Positions 42,834-54,290 of a stretch of DNA of 64,000 bases are shown piece by piece. Source of the DNA: Diospyros lotus (lineage: Eukaryota > Streptophyta > Magnoliopsida > Ericales > Ebenaceae). The notes below the pieces were generated by a model. That model worked only from the letters and a program-made list of their open reading frames with translations. It ran no database searches and was not told the origin of the DNA. How positions within the stretch are numbered: the first letter of the stretch is position 1; each line of letters begins with the position of its first letter. The position numbers were made by a program, and so were the translations under genes. The DNA is taken from positions 12,294,311-12,358,310 of the forward strand of contig NC_068348.1 in NCBI RefSeq assembly GCF_014633365.1, written 5' to 3'.

Positions 42834-45336
42834 TGTGACACCCCGTTCCCACTTACGGGTGCCACTCGTGAACAATCATCTGAATTGTTCACCTGCCCGG
42901 CCTTTTGCGAAGGGCGGACTATGTTTTGACACGAAACGCTCTAGGTGGGAACTAGGTTTCGTTCTTCCCTTCCCTCAATCCCAGGATCTACCAGCAGACT
43001 TGACTTTAACTATACCACACTTGGCTAATTTATTTCCATTAAGTTTGCTTAGTCCTCATTTTATTATTTTAATTTCTCTTATTTTCAAGAATTCCACCGA
43101 GCTCTATATAATTTAAAATTTCCACATCCCATTGGCTTTCCAATTTCAATCAACCCATTGACTTTTACCAATTTTGGAGGAAAACTCATATAATTTAAAT
43201 TTCAAAAAATTTTGGCATTTTCTCCAAAAATACCTAAAATTCCTTTATTTTTGAAAATTCCTCCGGGCCCCATTGTGGGCCCCTGCGAGCCTCAACTGCT
43301 GCCACCTGCCAACTTCACTCTTTTTTTTTTTTTTTCTTTTTCTTAGGCTTCCTAGCTCCAATTTTTCAGAAATTAAATACCCACAAAATGCATAATAAAT
43401 CCACACATTTCCAACAAAAATCATTTTTTCCAACACCCAAGATTTATTCCAAAATAAAATACATCCATGGTCTTAGGCCTTAACAAGCTATTACCAACCA
43501 TTAAATTACAACACATGAAGCACATACAACAAATAGGCTTCCATAAGCCATGAACCAACAAAATAAATAAAACACATGCTTATGCTTCTATAAGCTATAA
43601 ATTAACAAAATCCACCACGAGCTTCCCAACTTCAAGCTTGCAATACTCCCTTTTTCTCTTGGCACATGAACAACCTACAAGTTGAGGATAAAAATCTCAT
43701 AAGCTATTAAGCTCAGTAAGAGTGCAATGACAATAAGTGTGAACATGAATATAAAATGTGATGCCAATGCATGTAATGCAATAAAGTTAGGGCTTTTACA
43801 TCCTTACAACCACCTTGGTTTGAGGCTTAAACCTACCCTACCCACACAACCTCATGGCCATAGGTTCTTGAACACAAACAACATGCTAATGCACACATAT
43901 TTGCTCATGAACCATACTTACAACCTTGCAAAGCCACCACCCCATGGGGCTATCCCTTACCTTAGCATTCTTTGAAGCTTCAAGAACCTCCTAGCTTCAT
44001 TGCCAACTCTTTTCCTTAAGAGATTCCTTGAAACAAATTTTTTTAAAGAAATTAAACTACCATTAAATGGAACAAAAGGAACTTACATACTCCCAAAGGA
44101 AGAATACTTACCTTATTCTCCATCTTCCTCCTTGGAAGACATTCTTCCTTTCTCCATTCTTCTTCTTCCTCTCCACAAAATGGGAGACTTCTTTCATTTC
44201 TCTCACTAACTTTGCCAAAAAGATTAGGATTTCCATTTACTAGTCTATTTATACTAGGACCCAATCCTTCAAGAATAAATCCTAGCCATTGGATTTATTT
44301 GGTGAGAATAAATCTCAACCACACAAATAGCTTAATCCATGCCACTTAATCTTGTGAAATATCTACTATTGGATTATATCTCACTTTACAAGGTTAGATC
44401 TCAACCATCCAAAGAAAGCACAATCTATGTGCTTTTTGCCTTCTTTAATCTCATCCAGTAGATTTTATTTACTTTCCAAGAGAAGATCTCAACCTTCAAT
44501 TAAAAGCACAATCCAAGTGCTTTGCTAGGATTTACTCCTAGCCTTTCATCTTTTTAACTCATGATCTCCACCATCCAAAATCAATTTAAAAAAAAATTTC
44601 TTAAATGAGTTGGCAATCCATGCCAACTTGAAGGATTTTATCTCATCCCTTAGATCACTTCCCATTTTCAAGAATAATCCTCCACCCTAGGATCATCTTG
44701 AATTTCCATTTCCTTCTCATTTAATTAAATCCCCCTATTTTCTAAGGCATTAATGGTGACTAATTACCATTTTTTTTGGATTTTCTTTTAATCCAACACA
44801 ATCATGCCTCTCATTAATGCTTACAAGACCAATTATCATTTCTTTTGCATTTATTTAAATCTCTCCATTTTTACTTGAGCAAGACTTTGCCAAGTGTCAT
44901 CCTTAGACACTAACCTTGGCTTCCAAGTTTCCATCCAAGCCATCCATGTGGCATTACCACATTAATTCACCAATTTAGAGCGAAATCAATTATTTCCTCA
45001 CATAATTGAATATTCATCATTTTTCCTATTTTTCATAATTAAATTTCTTTATAGAATTTCAGTCTAAATTACTAAAATGCCCTTTGTGAATTATTAATCC
45101 CACTTATCTCCACATAAATACAAAAATGGGAATTTAATTCACTTACTTAATTCCACCTAGGAATTATTTTCAATTTACAAAAATACCCTTTATTGGACTT
45201 CGCTATCCAAATTACCAAAATGCCCCTCTCATAGGGCACTATTATTCTCGCAGATCCGTCATCTTCTCAAGGGCATTTTTGGAAGTTTCCCACTTCCTTT
45301 TTCATTCTTCTAACACCAGTAACATTGAGTGTTACA
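42834..45336 (-). mobile_element. Solo LTR, 2503 bp, in Cop-4
   Basis: Plus-strand ends TGTGACACCCCG and GAGTGTTACA; perfect target duplication CTGCA at 42829-42833 and 45337-45341. The RT frame of Cop-4 reads straight across once it is removed (DGAV|DKESYQRL). TGTAACACTC at the minus-strand start and a TATA-like AGTATAAATAG on the minus strand (about 44246-44256) suggest a gypsy LTR read on the minus strand. Nothing coding inside; a T17 tract is at about 43321-43336. Confidence 0.93.
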
Positions 45337-46718
45337 CTGCACCATCTTCAGGAACATCACCTAGCTTGTGATTAGGCTCAATAGGAGTGTCAATAGCCTT
45401 GCTACGCAACATACCAATGTCAGTCAACAGATCAAGTATATATTTCTGTTGAGATGTAAAAATGCACTCCTTAGAATGAGCCACTTCAATTCCGAGAAAA
45501 TACTTCAATCTGCCCAGCTCTTTTATATCAAATTCCTTGATCAGGCATCCTTTCAACATTTTTATTCCTTGCTTATTATTATCGGTGACAATGATATCAT
45601 CCACATACACTAGTGATGCAGTTACTCCCCTTGTGGCCGAATGATGTACAAACAAGGTATGATCACCTTGACTTTGTTTGTATCGTATACCAAGCATAAC
45701 TTTTGTGAAACGCCCAAACCATGCTCTTGGTGACTGTTTCAGTCCACATAGAGCCTTTTTTAACTTGCAAACCACATTTTCTTTAGTTTTTAAACCAAAA
45801 CTAGGTGGCACTTCCATATAGATCTTCTCCTCTAAGTCCCCGTGTAGAAAAGTATTTTTTACATCAAATTGTTGCAGTTGCCAGTCAAGATTAGTAACTA
45901 AGGACAGTAGCACCCTTACTATATTCATCTTTGCTATGGGAGCAAAAGTTTTCAGATAATCGACCCCATATGTTTGGGTATGTCCTTTAGCAACTAACCT
46001 CACTTTGTATCTTTCTAAGGACTCATCAGATCTATATTTCACGGTGAACACTCACTTACACCCTACTGGTTGCTTTCCCTTTGGCAATCTAACCAATTCC
46101 CAAGTTTGGTTATTCTCCAGTGCTGCCATCTCTACCTCCATGGCACTCTTTCAATTTTCATTACCTAATGCTTTAGAAAAAGTCTTTGGAATTGGGATGG
46201 TATTTAGGCTGGTGAGAAAAGCTTTATACCCAAAAGACATATTTGAGTAGGACATGAACAAGTGGAGAGGGTGTTTGGTACAGGTTCCTATTCCCTTTTT
46301 GATGGTAATAAGAAGATCAAGATCATCGAGATCAGGTTGATCACATGCACTCATGTCAAGACCAGGTGTAGGTGTTGGTTTGATAGAGGATGAATTAGTT
46401 TCAGAAATAGGATTGCATGGTTTAGGACTTGGTTCAAATATTGTAGCCTACATAGGTGGAGGAGGTGGTACCTTTCTCCTTGAATACACTTGTAGTGGGC
46501 CAAAAGAAGGTTGTAGATTTTCCCTTTGTATCATGCTTTGTGAATCCTATGAGATAGAGACCTGAGGAGGCAAGGAAGAAGAAGGAAGATCAAGAAGGAA
46601 CAAGTCTCTGTCTCTATCTTCCAAGAAGGTAGTTTCCCTCTGAGGGTAAGGATGATTAAACTAGGTGCTGTCCTCCACAAAACTTACATCAACTGAAACT
46701 AAAAACCTTTTCGTAGGA
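45337..46718 (-). pseudogene. Cop-4 RT with upstream linker
   Basis: The linker between integrase and RT (46718-46150) holds proline-rich text and stops. RT runs in one frame of about 239 codons: FTVKYRSDESLERYKVRLVAKG (in two parts), DVKNTFLHGDLEEKIYMEVPP, KKALCGLKQSPRAWF, the intact catalytic SLVYVDDIIV, and LKYFLGIEVAHS. It ends at PEDGAV at the solo LTR. Stops are few in RT, more in the linker. The 5' flank at 46718 meets Cop-5 at its target duplication. Confidence 0.88.
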
Positions 46719-46723
46719 GGTTG

Positions 46724-47537
46724 TGTTGTGTTTGCCTTGAGAGAGATGATAGGAGATTAGTGCAAGCTTTGAAGATTTATTGGCTGGATTTATTTTAGGC
46801 GGTTAGAGTATTTCTCAAAATGTAATTGTTGTATCTTTGGGGGTCTAACTGTAATATCCCATATTTGATTAGTTATATGGTGGGTTCCACATCTTTTATA
46901 AATAAAAGGGCAAGGTAGTAGTCGAGAGATCTCCAATATTCTTTCAAGCTTTTGGTTGCTATTGTGAGTACATGTTCTAGAGAAGTGAGGCTAGTATATG
47001 AGTTCTTTGGTTTTCTTGGAGTGAATGAGAGATTGTACTTGAGTGATAGGATTGTATGAGAGTTTGGGTTTTGTACTTGAGCTTTTATAAATAAGAGGGC
47101 AAGGCAACAGTCTAGAGATATCTAATATCCTTTCAAGCTCTCGATTCCTATCGTGAGTACATGTTGTTATAGAGAAAGTGAGGCTAGTGTATGAGTTCTT
47201 GGGCTTTCCTGGAATGAATGAGGGATTGTACTTGAGCAATAGGATTGTATGAGAGCTTGGGTTTTGTATTGATCAATTTCTATTGAATAAAGGTTGCTCG
47301 ATTGAGGGCGTTGGACTGATGGATGTAGAGCCAATTCAATTGGCTTGAACCAGGATAAAAGGCTACATCTCATTTGGTTTGGTGTTTCTTTCTTGTTATG
47401 TTTTATGCCTTTAAATTTTGTTCTTTATTATCTGATATGTTGTGGTGTGTTGGCTGGTGAGTTGTGAGTGTATTGAGTGGTGTTTGATTTGTTTCTTGGG
47501 TGTGTTTAAAGGCTGCTAATGCTCCCAATTTATAACA
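46724..47537 (+). repeat. Cop-5 5' LTR (with promoter duplication)
   Basis: 814 bp, TGTTGTGTTTGCC...AATTTATAACA. It is 187 bp longer than the 3' LTR. Confidence 0.9.
46893..47270 (+). repeat. Tandem duplication of the LTR core promoter
   Basis: CTTTTATAAATAA begins at 46893 and again at 47082. The two 189-bp units share the TATA box, the CAATATYCTTTCAAGCT block, GTGAGTACATGTT and GGATTGTATGAGAG. The 3' LTR has this unit once (from about 51155). Confidence 0.92.
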
Positions 47538-47545
47538 AATTGGTA

Positions 47546-47558
47546 TGGTATTAGAGCC
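47546..47558 (+). other. Cop-5 primer binding site
   Basis: TGGTATTAGAGCC, 8 bases after the LTR end; the gap contains an extra TTGGTATGG, as if the site start was duplicated. Confidence 0.75.
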
Positions 47559-47613
47559 GGGTCTCTCATCAATAACCATCAAGAACTTAGAATTTCATCA
47601 CATACCTGTAGGA

Positions 47614-48400
47614 ATGGTTTCTATAGCCTTTGCCGCATGGTATGATGTTGAGAAATTTGATGGCCAAAACGATTTTGGCCTATGGAAGATGAAGATGATA
47701 ACTCTTTTGGGAAATCTTGGACTGGAGGATGCCCTAGAGGCTGAAAAGTCTATGCACGAAACCCTAACTGAAGTCTAGAAAAAGGAAATCAGGGATAGAA
47801 GGATAGAAACCAACAAAAGAGCCTTTAACACCCTTATTCTAAGCCTAGGAGACAAAGTCTTGCGGGAGTTGCCAAAGATGACAACTGCGGAGGAGCTTTG
47901 GAATAGGTTAGATGCACTCTACATGACTAAAACCCTCTCTAATCGGTTGTACTTGAAAACACAATTTTTTCCCTTTAAGATGAGTGAGTGTCAAAGGTTG
48001 CAAGACCATATGGATAGTTTTAATAAATTGTGTTTGAATTTTGAGAATATAAATATTAGGTATGAAGATGAGGATAAGGCTTTGGTCTTATTGCACTATC
48101 TTCCTAAATCTTATGAGACCTTTGTTGATATCTTGAAGCATGGGAGAGATAAGCTTACCGTAGATGACGTGATAGGAGCTTTGAATTCCAAGGATTTACA
48201 ACACAAGGTAGAGTCCCAAAACTTTGCCATAGAAGCTTTGGCAGTGAACTCTAGAACAGGAAATAGAGACCCTAAGTTAAATGGTAGGTCTTGGTCTAAG
48301 TCTAGGAGTGGCAAGAGAGTGGTTAAATGCTTTCATTGCCATGAAGAAGGACTGCCCAAATAGGAAGAAAGAATTCCAAGATAGAATCAGCCTCGAATGC
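47614..48400 (+). pseudogene. Cop-5 gag
   Basis: ATG at 47614 (MVSIAFAAWYDVEKFDGQND) leads into the same gag domain as Cop-1: MKMITLLGNLGLEDALE, NTLILSLGDKVLREL, LWNRLDALYMTKTLSNR, ALVLLHYLPKSYETF, VDDVIGALNSKDLQ. A basic stretch (SWSKSRSGKRVVK) and the start of a zinc knuckle CFHCHEEG follow; the second half of the knuckle is frameshifted near 48350. One stop at 47776. Gag is far better kept than the pol region downstream. Confidence 0.85.
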
Positions 48401-50970
48401 TCAAGCACCATGTGTGGTTTTGGCTATGAGAGTGCGGATGTCATATAGTTTTTCTAGGTATGCAGGAAAAGTAGCATAACACTAGGTTTAGGATGCACTT
48501 CTCATAAGAAATAGGTATTTACCTTTAGAGCCATGGTAGAGGGGGAAATGGTTTGTCTAGGCAACAATTAAGGTCAAGGAAATTGAAGATGTGAGAATAG
48601 GATGCATGGTGGAGCTGTTTCAGAATAGTAGAAGCTGTAAAAATGTCCCTAATTTAAAAGAAAGCTTAATGTCCTTAGGAAGAATTAGATAGAAAGGGTT
48701 TTTCCTATAGAGGAGAATTGGAGTCCTAAGAAGTTGCACAAGGATCTCTTAGAGAGATGGTCGCAACCCTCAAGAATGGAGGTTATGTGGTGCAGGCTTT
48801 CATTTTTTATGTGGATAAGGCTTTCATTTTTTATGTGGATAAGCTGCAGCCACTAAGGATAGCCCAGGATAAGTTAGGCGGTGTCATTTGTTGAGGATAG
48901 CTCACATGTTGAGCAAGGACTAAGAAAAGGTATCTAAGGCTAGGGATATTAGAGGAGGGAAAAGTTTACAGGTATAAGAAAATAGGAACCGTGTAGTTTG
49001 ATAAGGTTACCAAATGTAGAAGTCTCCAAAAATAGACCTTGTATATGTCAAAAGCCCATTAGAGATCATTTTCTAAGATCTAGGGGGAACCTATCGCCTT
49101 GTCTCATGGTGGAGCTAGGTGAGGTGAACCTAGTGGAGATGGTGTGTCCCTAAGGAATTCCCAAACGTGTATGAGCTTGCTGGAAATTGCTTCTGGTGTG
49201 AAAGGTTAGGTGGTTTAGAGTTGTGAAATAGGTATGCCTAGGACTTCCAAAGCTAGGGTTCTTACCTATGTGGGAAAACTCTACCAATAGGACATAAAAT
49301 TAACTGATGCTAAAGGCAAGGTATGGAAACTGGGATGCTGGAAAAATAAAACAGCATGTATAATCCTTTGGGAATGTCCGAAACTAGCCTATGAACCCCA
49401 GGGTATAGCAATAGGGAAATCTGGAAAAGTTTTGATCATTCTTATTGTGTAAGGATGGGCTGGATTGTGAGAGGGAGAAAGCTAGTGTTTAAGATAGCTT
49501 TGGCTCTTGCAGTGAGGTTCCTTGTGAACAGTAAGGGGAAATGGTATGTGCAAGTGTTATCTTGTATGGTGTAGCCATTGTTGATCAAAGTCTAGACTAA
49601 GCAAGGAAAGGGAAATAGAATCATCAAGCTTGTAATGAGCAAGGGAATAGAAGGTCTAATGTTACCTAGGATGGGTAATAGATAGAACCACAAGTGAGTT
49701 ACCAGTGAGGTATGGAATGTTGGGTTTGAAGGATGCTTAGGCTCTGGTTTGAGTGCTAAGGAATAGGCTGAAAAAATGGAACCTCTTGTATAAGAAAAGT
49801 GATGCACTCTTGTCTAAATGAATGGCATGGAGCCATGTAAATTTGGGGAGAATCTTGGACTTAGGTGGAAGATCCCTTAGGTTAAATGGATGGAGTGTTG
49901 TGTAAGTGTCTATTTGTAAGTTAAGGAAATGCTGGAGATGAGTATGACAGCTCATAAAGGCCTAATTTTGTATCAAATAGGTATCATGAACATCTAATTA
50001 TCCATGTGGAAACTAAGGGAAAAGTGATCTTATAGGGAAAGGTAAGCAAGGATTGGTTGCTTAGAAGGTCTCTCTAGGTATGATAGTAATTCCTGAGGTA
50101 AGATAAAAGATTGGAAGAGTCCAAAAGGGTTAAAATTGAGTGCATGTGGAAGCTGTGAGTATTCCAGTGGTATGCCTAGTATATTGAGAGGCAGCTTCAT
50201 TGGTATTTTCTCCAAATAGAACTCTCAAGGTATAGCTGAGTGTTTAGATCAGTGTTTGAGAGTGTGGGAGGAAGGATAAGTTGGGAAATACTAAGGCATA
50301 GAGATTGGAATAGGGTTTGGACAACTTAAGGCAGCCTAGGTTACCCTAATCTTAAGCATATCTTGGTAGATTGGTAGGTAGATAGGGGAGAATTAAAAGA
50401 AAATTCGAGCAATCTTGTTTGTTTGAAGTAAACGTTAGAGGAAGAAGAGTAGTAAAGCCTAAAAGGCCGATAGTGGAAAGGCCAATCCGAATGAGGTTCA
50501 CCGTGTTGTGATGCTGTGTAAAAGTATGAAACCTTTGGGATTAAGGAATAACATCATGTATGGATTTGGTTTATAGTGGAGTGTGTCTAGATGAATAGTT
50601 ATGAATTTAGGGTATATATATTGCATTTTGTATGCAGTAGGAACCCTAAAGGAAAGTCTAGGTAGGAGGAGTTGAAACAACCAAATGGGTAAGTCCACTT
50701 GGCTGAGAATTTAGTCTCACCATGGAGTATATCAATCATATTGATGTTAGGAAAAGTTAGCCATTAGGAAAACCCCTTGAGGATGAAGATAATTCTAATG
50801 AGAGTTGCAACTTTAGTTAAGTGCGGCTGGAAATTATCTAAAGGTGTTTCCTGTATTAGTTACAACATTGTTTGTTTTCCTTTAATGTGTTATGTGTTTT
50901 GATTTGATCAGGTTTTTTCCATCATTCCGGGAGAGGGCATATTCAGTCTATCGGGTTGAAGATCTCAAGG
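48401..50970 (+). pseudogene. Cop-5 heavily eroded pol region
   Basis: No long frame remains. Scattered pieces align with Cop-1 pol in order: a GNN...VKGIGDV-like stretch near 48560, VPNLKESLMSLGRI near 48645-48690, GFSYRGEL near 48698-48720, AHM..EQGL near 48900-48930, and a piece like the integrase LSHGGA region near 49110-49125. From about 49130 to 50970 I can no longer place domains; the DNA is full of TAG and TAA in all plus frames. Confidence 0.6.
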
Positions 50971-50985
50971 CAAATGGTGGAGAAT

Positions 50986-51612
50986 TGTTGTGTTTGCCTC
51001 GAGATAGATGATAGGAGATCAGTGCAAGCTTTGAAGATTTATTGGCTGGATTTATTTTAGGCAGTTAGAGTTTTATTTCTCAAAGTGTAATTGTTGTATC
51101 TTTGGGGGTCTAATTGTAATATTCCATATTTGATTAGTTATATGGGGGTTCCATCTCTTCTATAAATAAGAGGACAAGGCGGCAGTCGAGAGAGATCCAA
51201 TATCCTTTCAAGCTCTCGGTTGCTATTGTGAGTACATGTTGTTTTAGAGAAAGTAAGGATAGTGTATGAGTTCTTGGGTTTTCTTGGAGTGAACGAGGGA
51301 TTGTACTTGAGCGATAAGATTATACAAGAGCTTGGGTTTTGTACTGATCAATTTCTACTGAATAAAGGCTGCTCGATTCAGGATGTTGGATTGCTGGGTG
51401 TAGAGCCAATTCAATTGGCTTGAACCAAGGTAAAAGGCTGCGTCTCATGTGTTTTGATGTTTCTTTTTTGTTCTTTTTTATGCCTTTAAATTATGTTCTT
51501 TATTATCTGATATGTTGTGGTCTGTTGGCCGGTGAGTTGTGAGTGTATTGAGTGGTGTTTCATTTGTTTCTTGGGTGTGTTTAAAGATTGCCGTTGCTCC
51601 CAATTTATAACA
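50986..51612 (+). repeat. Cop-5 3' LTR
   Basis: 627 bp, TGTTGTGTTTGCCTCGAG...AATTTATAACA, preceded by the purine-rich AAATGGTGGAGAAT. Confidence 0.9.
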
Positions 51613-52803
51613 GGGTGAAAGTATTTATAGCCCTTTTGAGTGGAGGAATACCCAACAAAGATACATTTGAGAGCCCAAGGGTCAAGTTTCCTTCTATTGG
51701 GAGTGTGAATATGAACAAAATTTAGACAATGGAAAACTTTGGGAGTGAGACCATTAGAAGTATTGAACCTAGGAAAGACCTTTACGAGTAGATGAATTGG
51801 ATTATGGGAATCAAGACTTCTAGAAGGTAGCCGGTTAATAAGATATGTGGTTGTTAAGGCTACTTCTCCCCAATATTGTTTTGTAACATTATTGTGAAAG
51901 AGAAGAGCTCTTGTAACAACTAATAGGTGATTATTTTTTCTCTTAGCTACTCCATTTTGCTGAAGAGTATGAACAAGACTCATGGATTATACCCCTCTTT
52001 TGGAAGAAAACAAACAAAGACTGATTAAAATAGTCTCTAGCATTGTTTGACCAAACTCTCTTTATTTCAACCCCAAATTGAGTTTTAATAATGTTATAGA
52101 AAATTGAAAAAATTGTGCACACTTCAGATTTAACCTTTAATAGGTATAACCAAACTACACGTGTGCAATCATCCACAAATGAGACAAAACATCGAGCCCT
52201 TGAGATATTAGGAATAGGAGAAGAACCCCATATATCACTGCGAATCAGTGTAAATGGAAGAGAACTTCTGTTATTATTAAGAGCAAACGAGACTCTCCTA
52301 TATTTTGCAAGATCACACACATCACAATGACATTCCCTAACATCTAATCCCTTGAATAATGAAGGAAACAACAATTTAAGAACCCTAAAAGATGGATAAC
52401 CAAGACGAAAATGATGAAGCCAAAGCCTATCTTTATTGGACTTAACTAGGAATGATAAGGGGGAAACTCTCCTTTTATCAATCTGTCCACTAAGGTCTTT
52501 AAGAGAGTAAAGTCCATCTCTTTCCCTAGCACGCTCAATCATTTTGTTCGTGTCTTGTGCTTGAAATTCATAAAAGGAGGGATAAAAGATGACACGACAA
52601 TTAGCATCAGTGGTAAGTTTTTGAATGGACACAAGATTGGTGAAAAGTTTAGGGACATGGAGAACATTCTTTAGGAGTAAGTTACTGTTTAGAAGGACAT
52701 CTCCTTGGCTAGCTACGGTTGTTAATGATCCATCAACCATAGTTATTTTCCTTATGCTAGAACATGGTGTATAGGATAGAAACCGGTGTGAAGAACATGT
52801 CAT
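51613..52803 (-). pseudogene. Cop-4 protease end and integrase
   Basis: On the minus strand: the protease-derived HMTCSSHRFLSYTP, then the VDGSLTTVASQGDV and VLHVPKLFTNLVSIQKL region, GAG-pre-integrase (LWLHHFRLGYPSFRVLKLLFP), the finger CHCDVCDLAK, and the core: IRSDIWGSSP (Asp), FVSFVDDCTRVVWLYLLK, VWSNNARDYF where the family has DNG (second Asp changed to Asn), and QQNGVAKRKN, in which the Glu expected in the family is Lys. YWGEVALTTTYLINRLPSR follows. It ends GYKYFHPV at the Cop-5 site. A frame change lies near 51960. The changed catalytic residues argue it is dead. Confidence 0.87.
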
Positions 52804-52830
52804 ATGGTCTGTGGCTTCAAAGTCAAGTAT

Positions 52831-54001
52831 CTAGGTATTTGGAAGGGTTATATCTGAAGCATGAAAGGTAAGAGAAGAGAAAGATATACCTATGATGGCT
52901 AGAATGCAAGTACTTGTCAGAGGTTTCTTTTCCAACGACCCCAATAGATTCCTTAGTTTCTCAATCTCCTCTCGGTTTAGCTCCACTGTATCTACTTGAT
53001 TTGGAGCTTTTCCTTCAGTAGACTGCTGACAATTAGCCATGAATACTTGCCCTTGGCCTTTTTGTTGTCCACCCTTGGTTGGTTTACCATGGAGTTCCCA
53101 GCACTCCTCTATGGTATGCTAGGGCTTCTTGCAGTATGTGCACCACAAGGTGTCCCTGTTCATTATTTTGGATGAATCAGAAACCTTCCTGTCCACTTTA
53201 GGTTGTTTCTCTTGGCCAAAACTCCTCAAGGTTATGAGTGCTGAACTATCTGTACGAGTAGTCTCAAGCATCACCCATTTCCTTCTTCCTTTGCACGCAC
53301 AATTGATATTGACTCATTTAGAGAAGGCAAATCTATCTTTCCAAGTATCTGGACTCTCATTGTATCAAACTCCAAGTTTAGACTTGCAAGAAAATCATAA
53401 CTCCTCTATTTCTCAACAAACTTTTTCTGTATAGTGGCATCTTCACTGCATTTCATCTCAATGCATTGGTAGTGATCCAATTCTCGCCACAAAGTTTGCA
53501 CGAGATTTGCATACTTGGTGATAGTCTGAAATCCTTGCTTGGTGGCTGCCACTTTGGTCCCGATCTTTTAGATCTGAGCAACATCATGTACTTTAGAGTA
53601 ATTGAGCTTCATAGCATCCCAAATCTCCTTAGCAGTCTTTAGGAACATGATGGTGTCACCAATCTCGGGCAACATGGAATTCCAAAGCAAGGATATAACC
53701 AACGAGTCCTTTTCAATCTAGGCTACATACATAGGATCGTCCTCCTTAGGGCTAGTACCATGTAAGTGACTCAGCTTCCCTTTGCCTTTCAGGAATGTCT
53801 TGATCAATTGGGACCACTTAAAGTAGTTTTTTTTCCATTCAACCTATAGGCTGCTTGGATGTTCTGTAGCTCTCCATCAGACGTTGCACCATTGCCGTAA
53901 TTTCCAGCGAAAGGAACTTCTGTTGTGCTATTGGATTCAATGGAGTCTGTTATGGTTATAAGGTTATGAAAGGAGATTGGATCAATGTAGGCTACGACCA
54001 T
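52831..54001 (-). pseudogene. Cop-4 gag remnant
   Basis: On the minus strand the reading starts near 54001 (a Val/Ala-rich leader, then GELQNIQAAYRLNGKK, the family word also in Cop-6 and Cop-7). The gag domain is in pieces through 53450. A zinc-knuckle-like CTYCKKP..TIEECWELHGKP lies near 53150-53090 and a Gln-rich linker with LNREEIEKLRNLLGSLEK near 52990-52910. Several stops and frameshifts. Confidence 0.78.
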
Positions 54002-54040
54002 CGGAAGCCAAAAATTGATTTACTCCCAAGGGTGTGAACC

Positions 54041-54056
54041 TATGGCTCTGATACCA
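54041..54056 (-). other. Cop-4 primer binding site
   Basis: TGGTATCAGAGCCATA on the coding strand, abutting the LTR at 54057. Confidence 0.85.
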
Positions 54057-54290
54057 TGTCAAAATGATGGAAAATCCAATCACACTTTCATTCTAGGGTT
54101 ATAAGAAATATATATACAACCTATTCTCCTACATAGGCAGTTTCCTAATTAGATAATTTCCTAATCTAGATTTGGAAATATTTACAATCTAGGATACAAT
54201 TAAAAATGCAGTCAAGATATAATCTCCTAAGAAGAAGATTCAACATAGAAATATAGAAAGATAGATCAATTGAAATCAATCCATATCAAT
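54057..54290 (-). repeat. Cop-4 5' LTR (outer boundary uncertain)
   Basis: In plus orientation it begins TGTCAAAATGATGG. A TATA-like AAATATATATAC is near 54107. The outer end could be ATTCAACA (about 54246) or nearer 54290, where Tat-D sequence resumes. It is not close to the Cop-6 LTR in sequence. Confidence 0.55.

Larger units (their letters stand above)
46724..51612 (+). mobile_element. Cop-5: decayed Ty1/copia element inside Cop-4
   Basis: LTRs 46724-47537 and 50986-51612 are flanked by GGTTG (46719-46723) and GGGTG (51613-51617), a one-mismatch target duplication. Gag on the plus strand is close to that of Cop-1, but pol is largely eroded. The 5' LTR carries an internal 189-bp tandem duplication. 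Confidence 0.88.
42772..54290 (-). mobile_element. Cop-4: Ty1/copia element cut by a solo LTR and by Cop-5
   Basis: On the minus strand: LTR (54057-about 54290), primer site, gag, protease, integrase (to 51613), then Cop-5, then the linker and RT (46718-45337), then a solo LTR, then a last RT piece VDKESYQRLIYLSHTQP (about 42833-42780). RNase H and the 3' LTR are lost at the junction with Cop-3. Sequence is close to Cop-6 and Cop-7. Confidence 0.85.
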
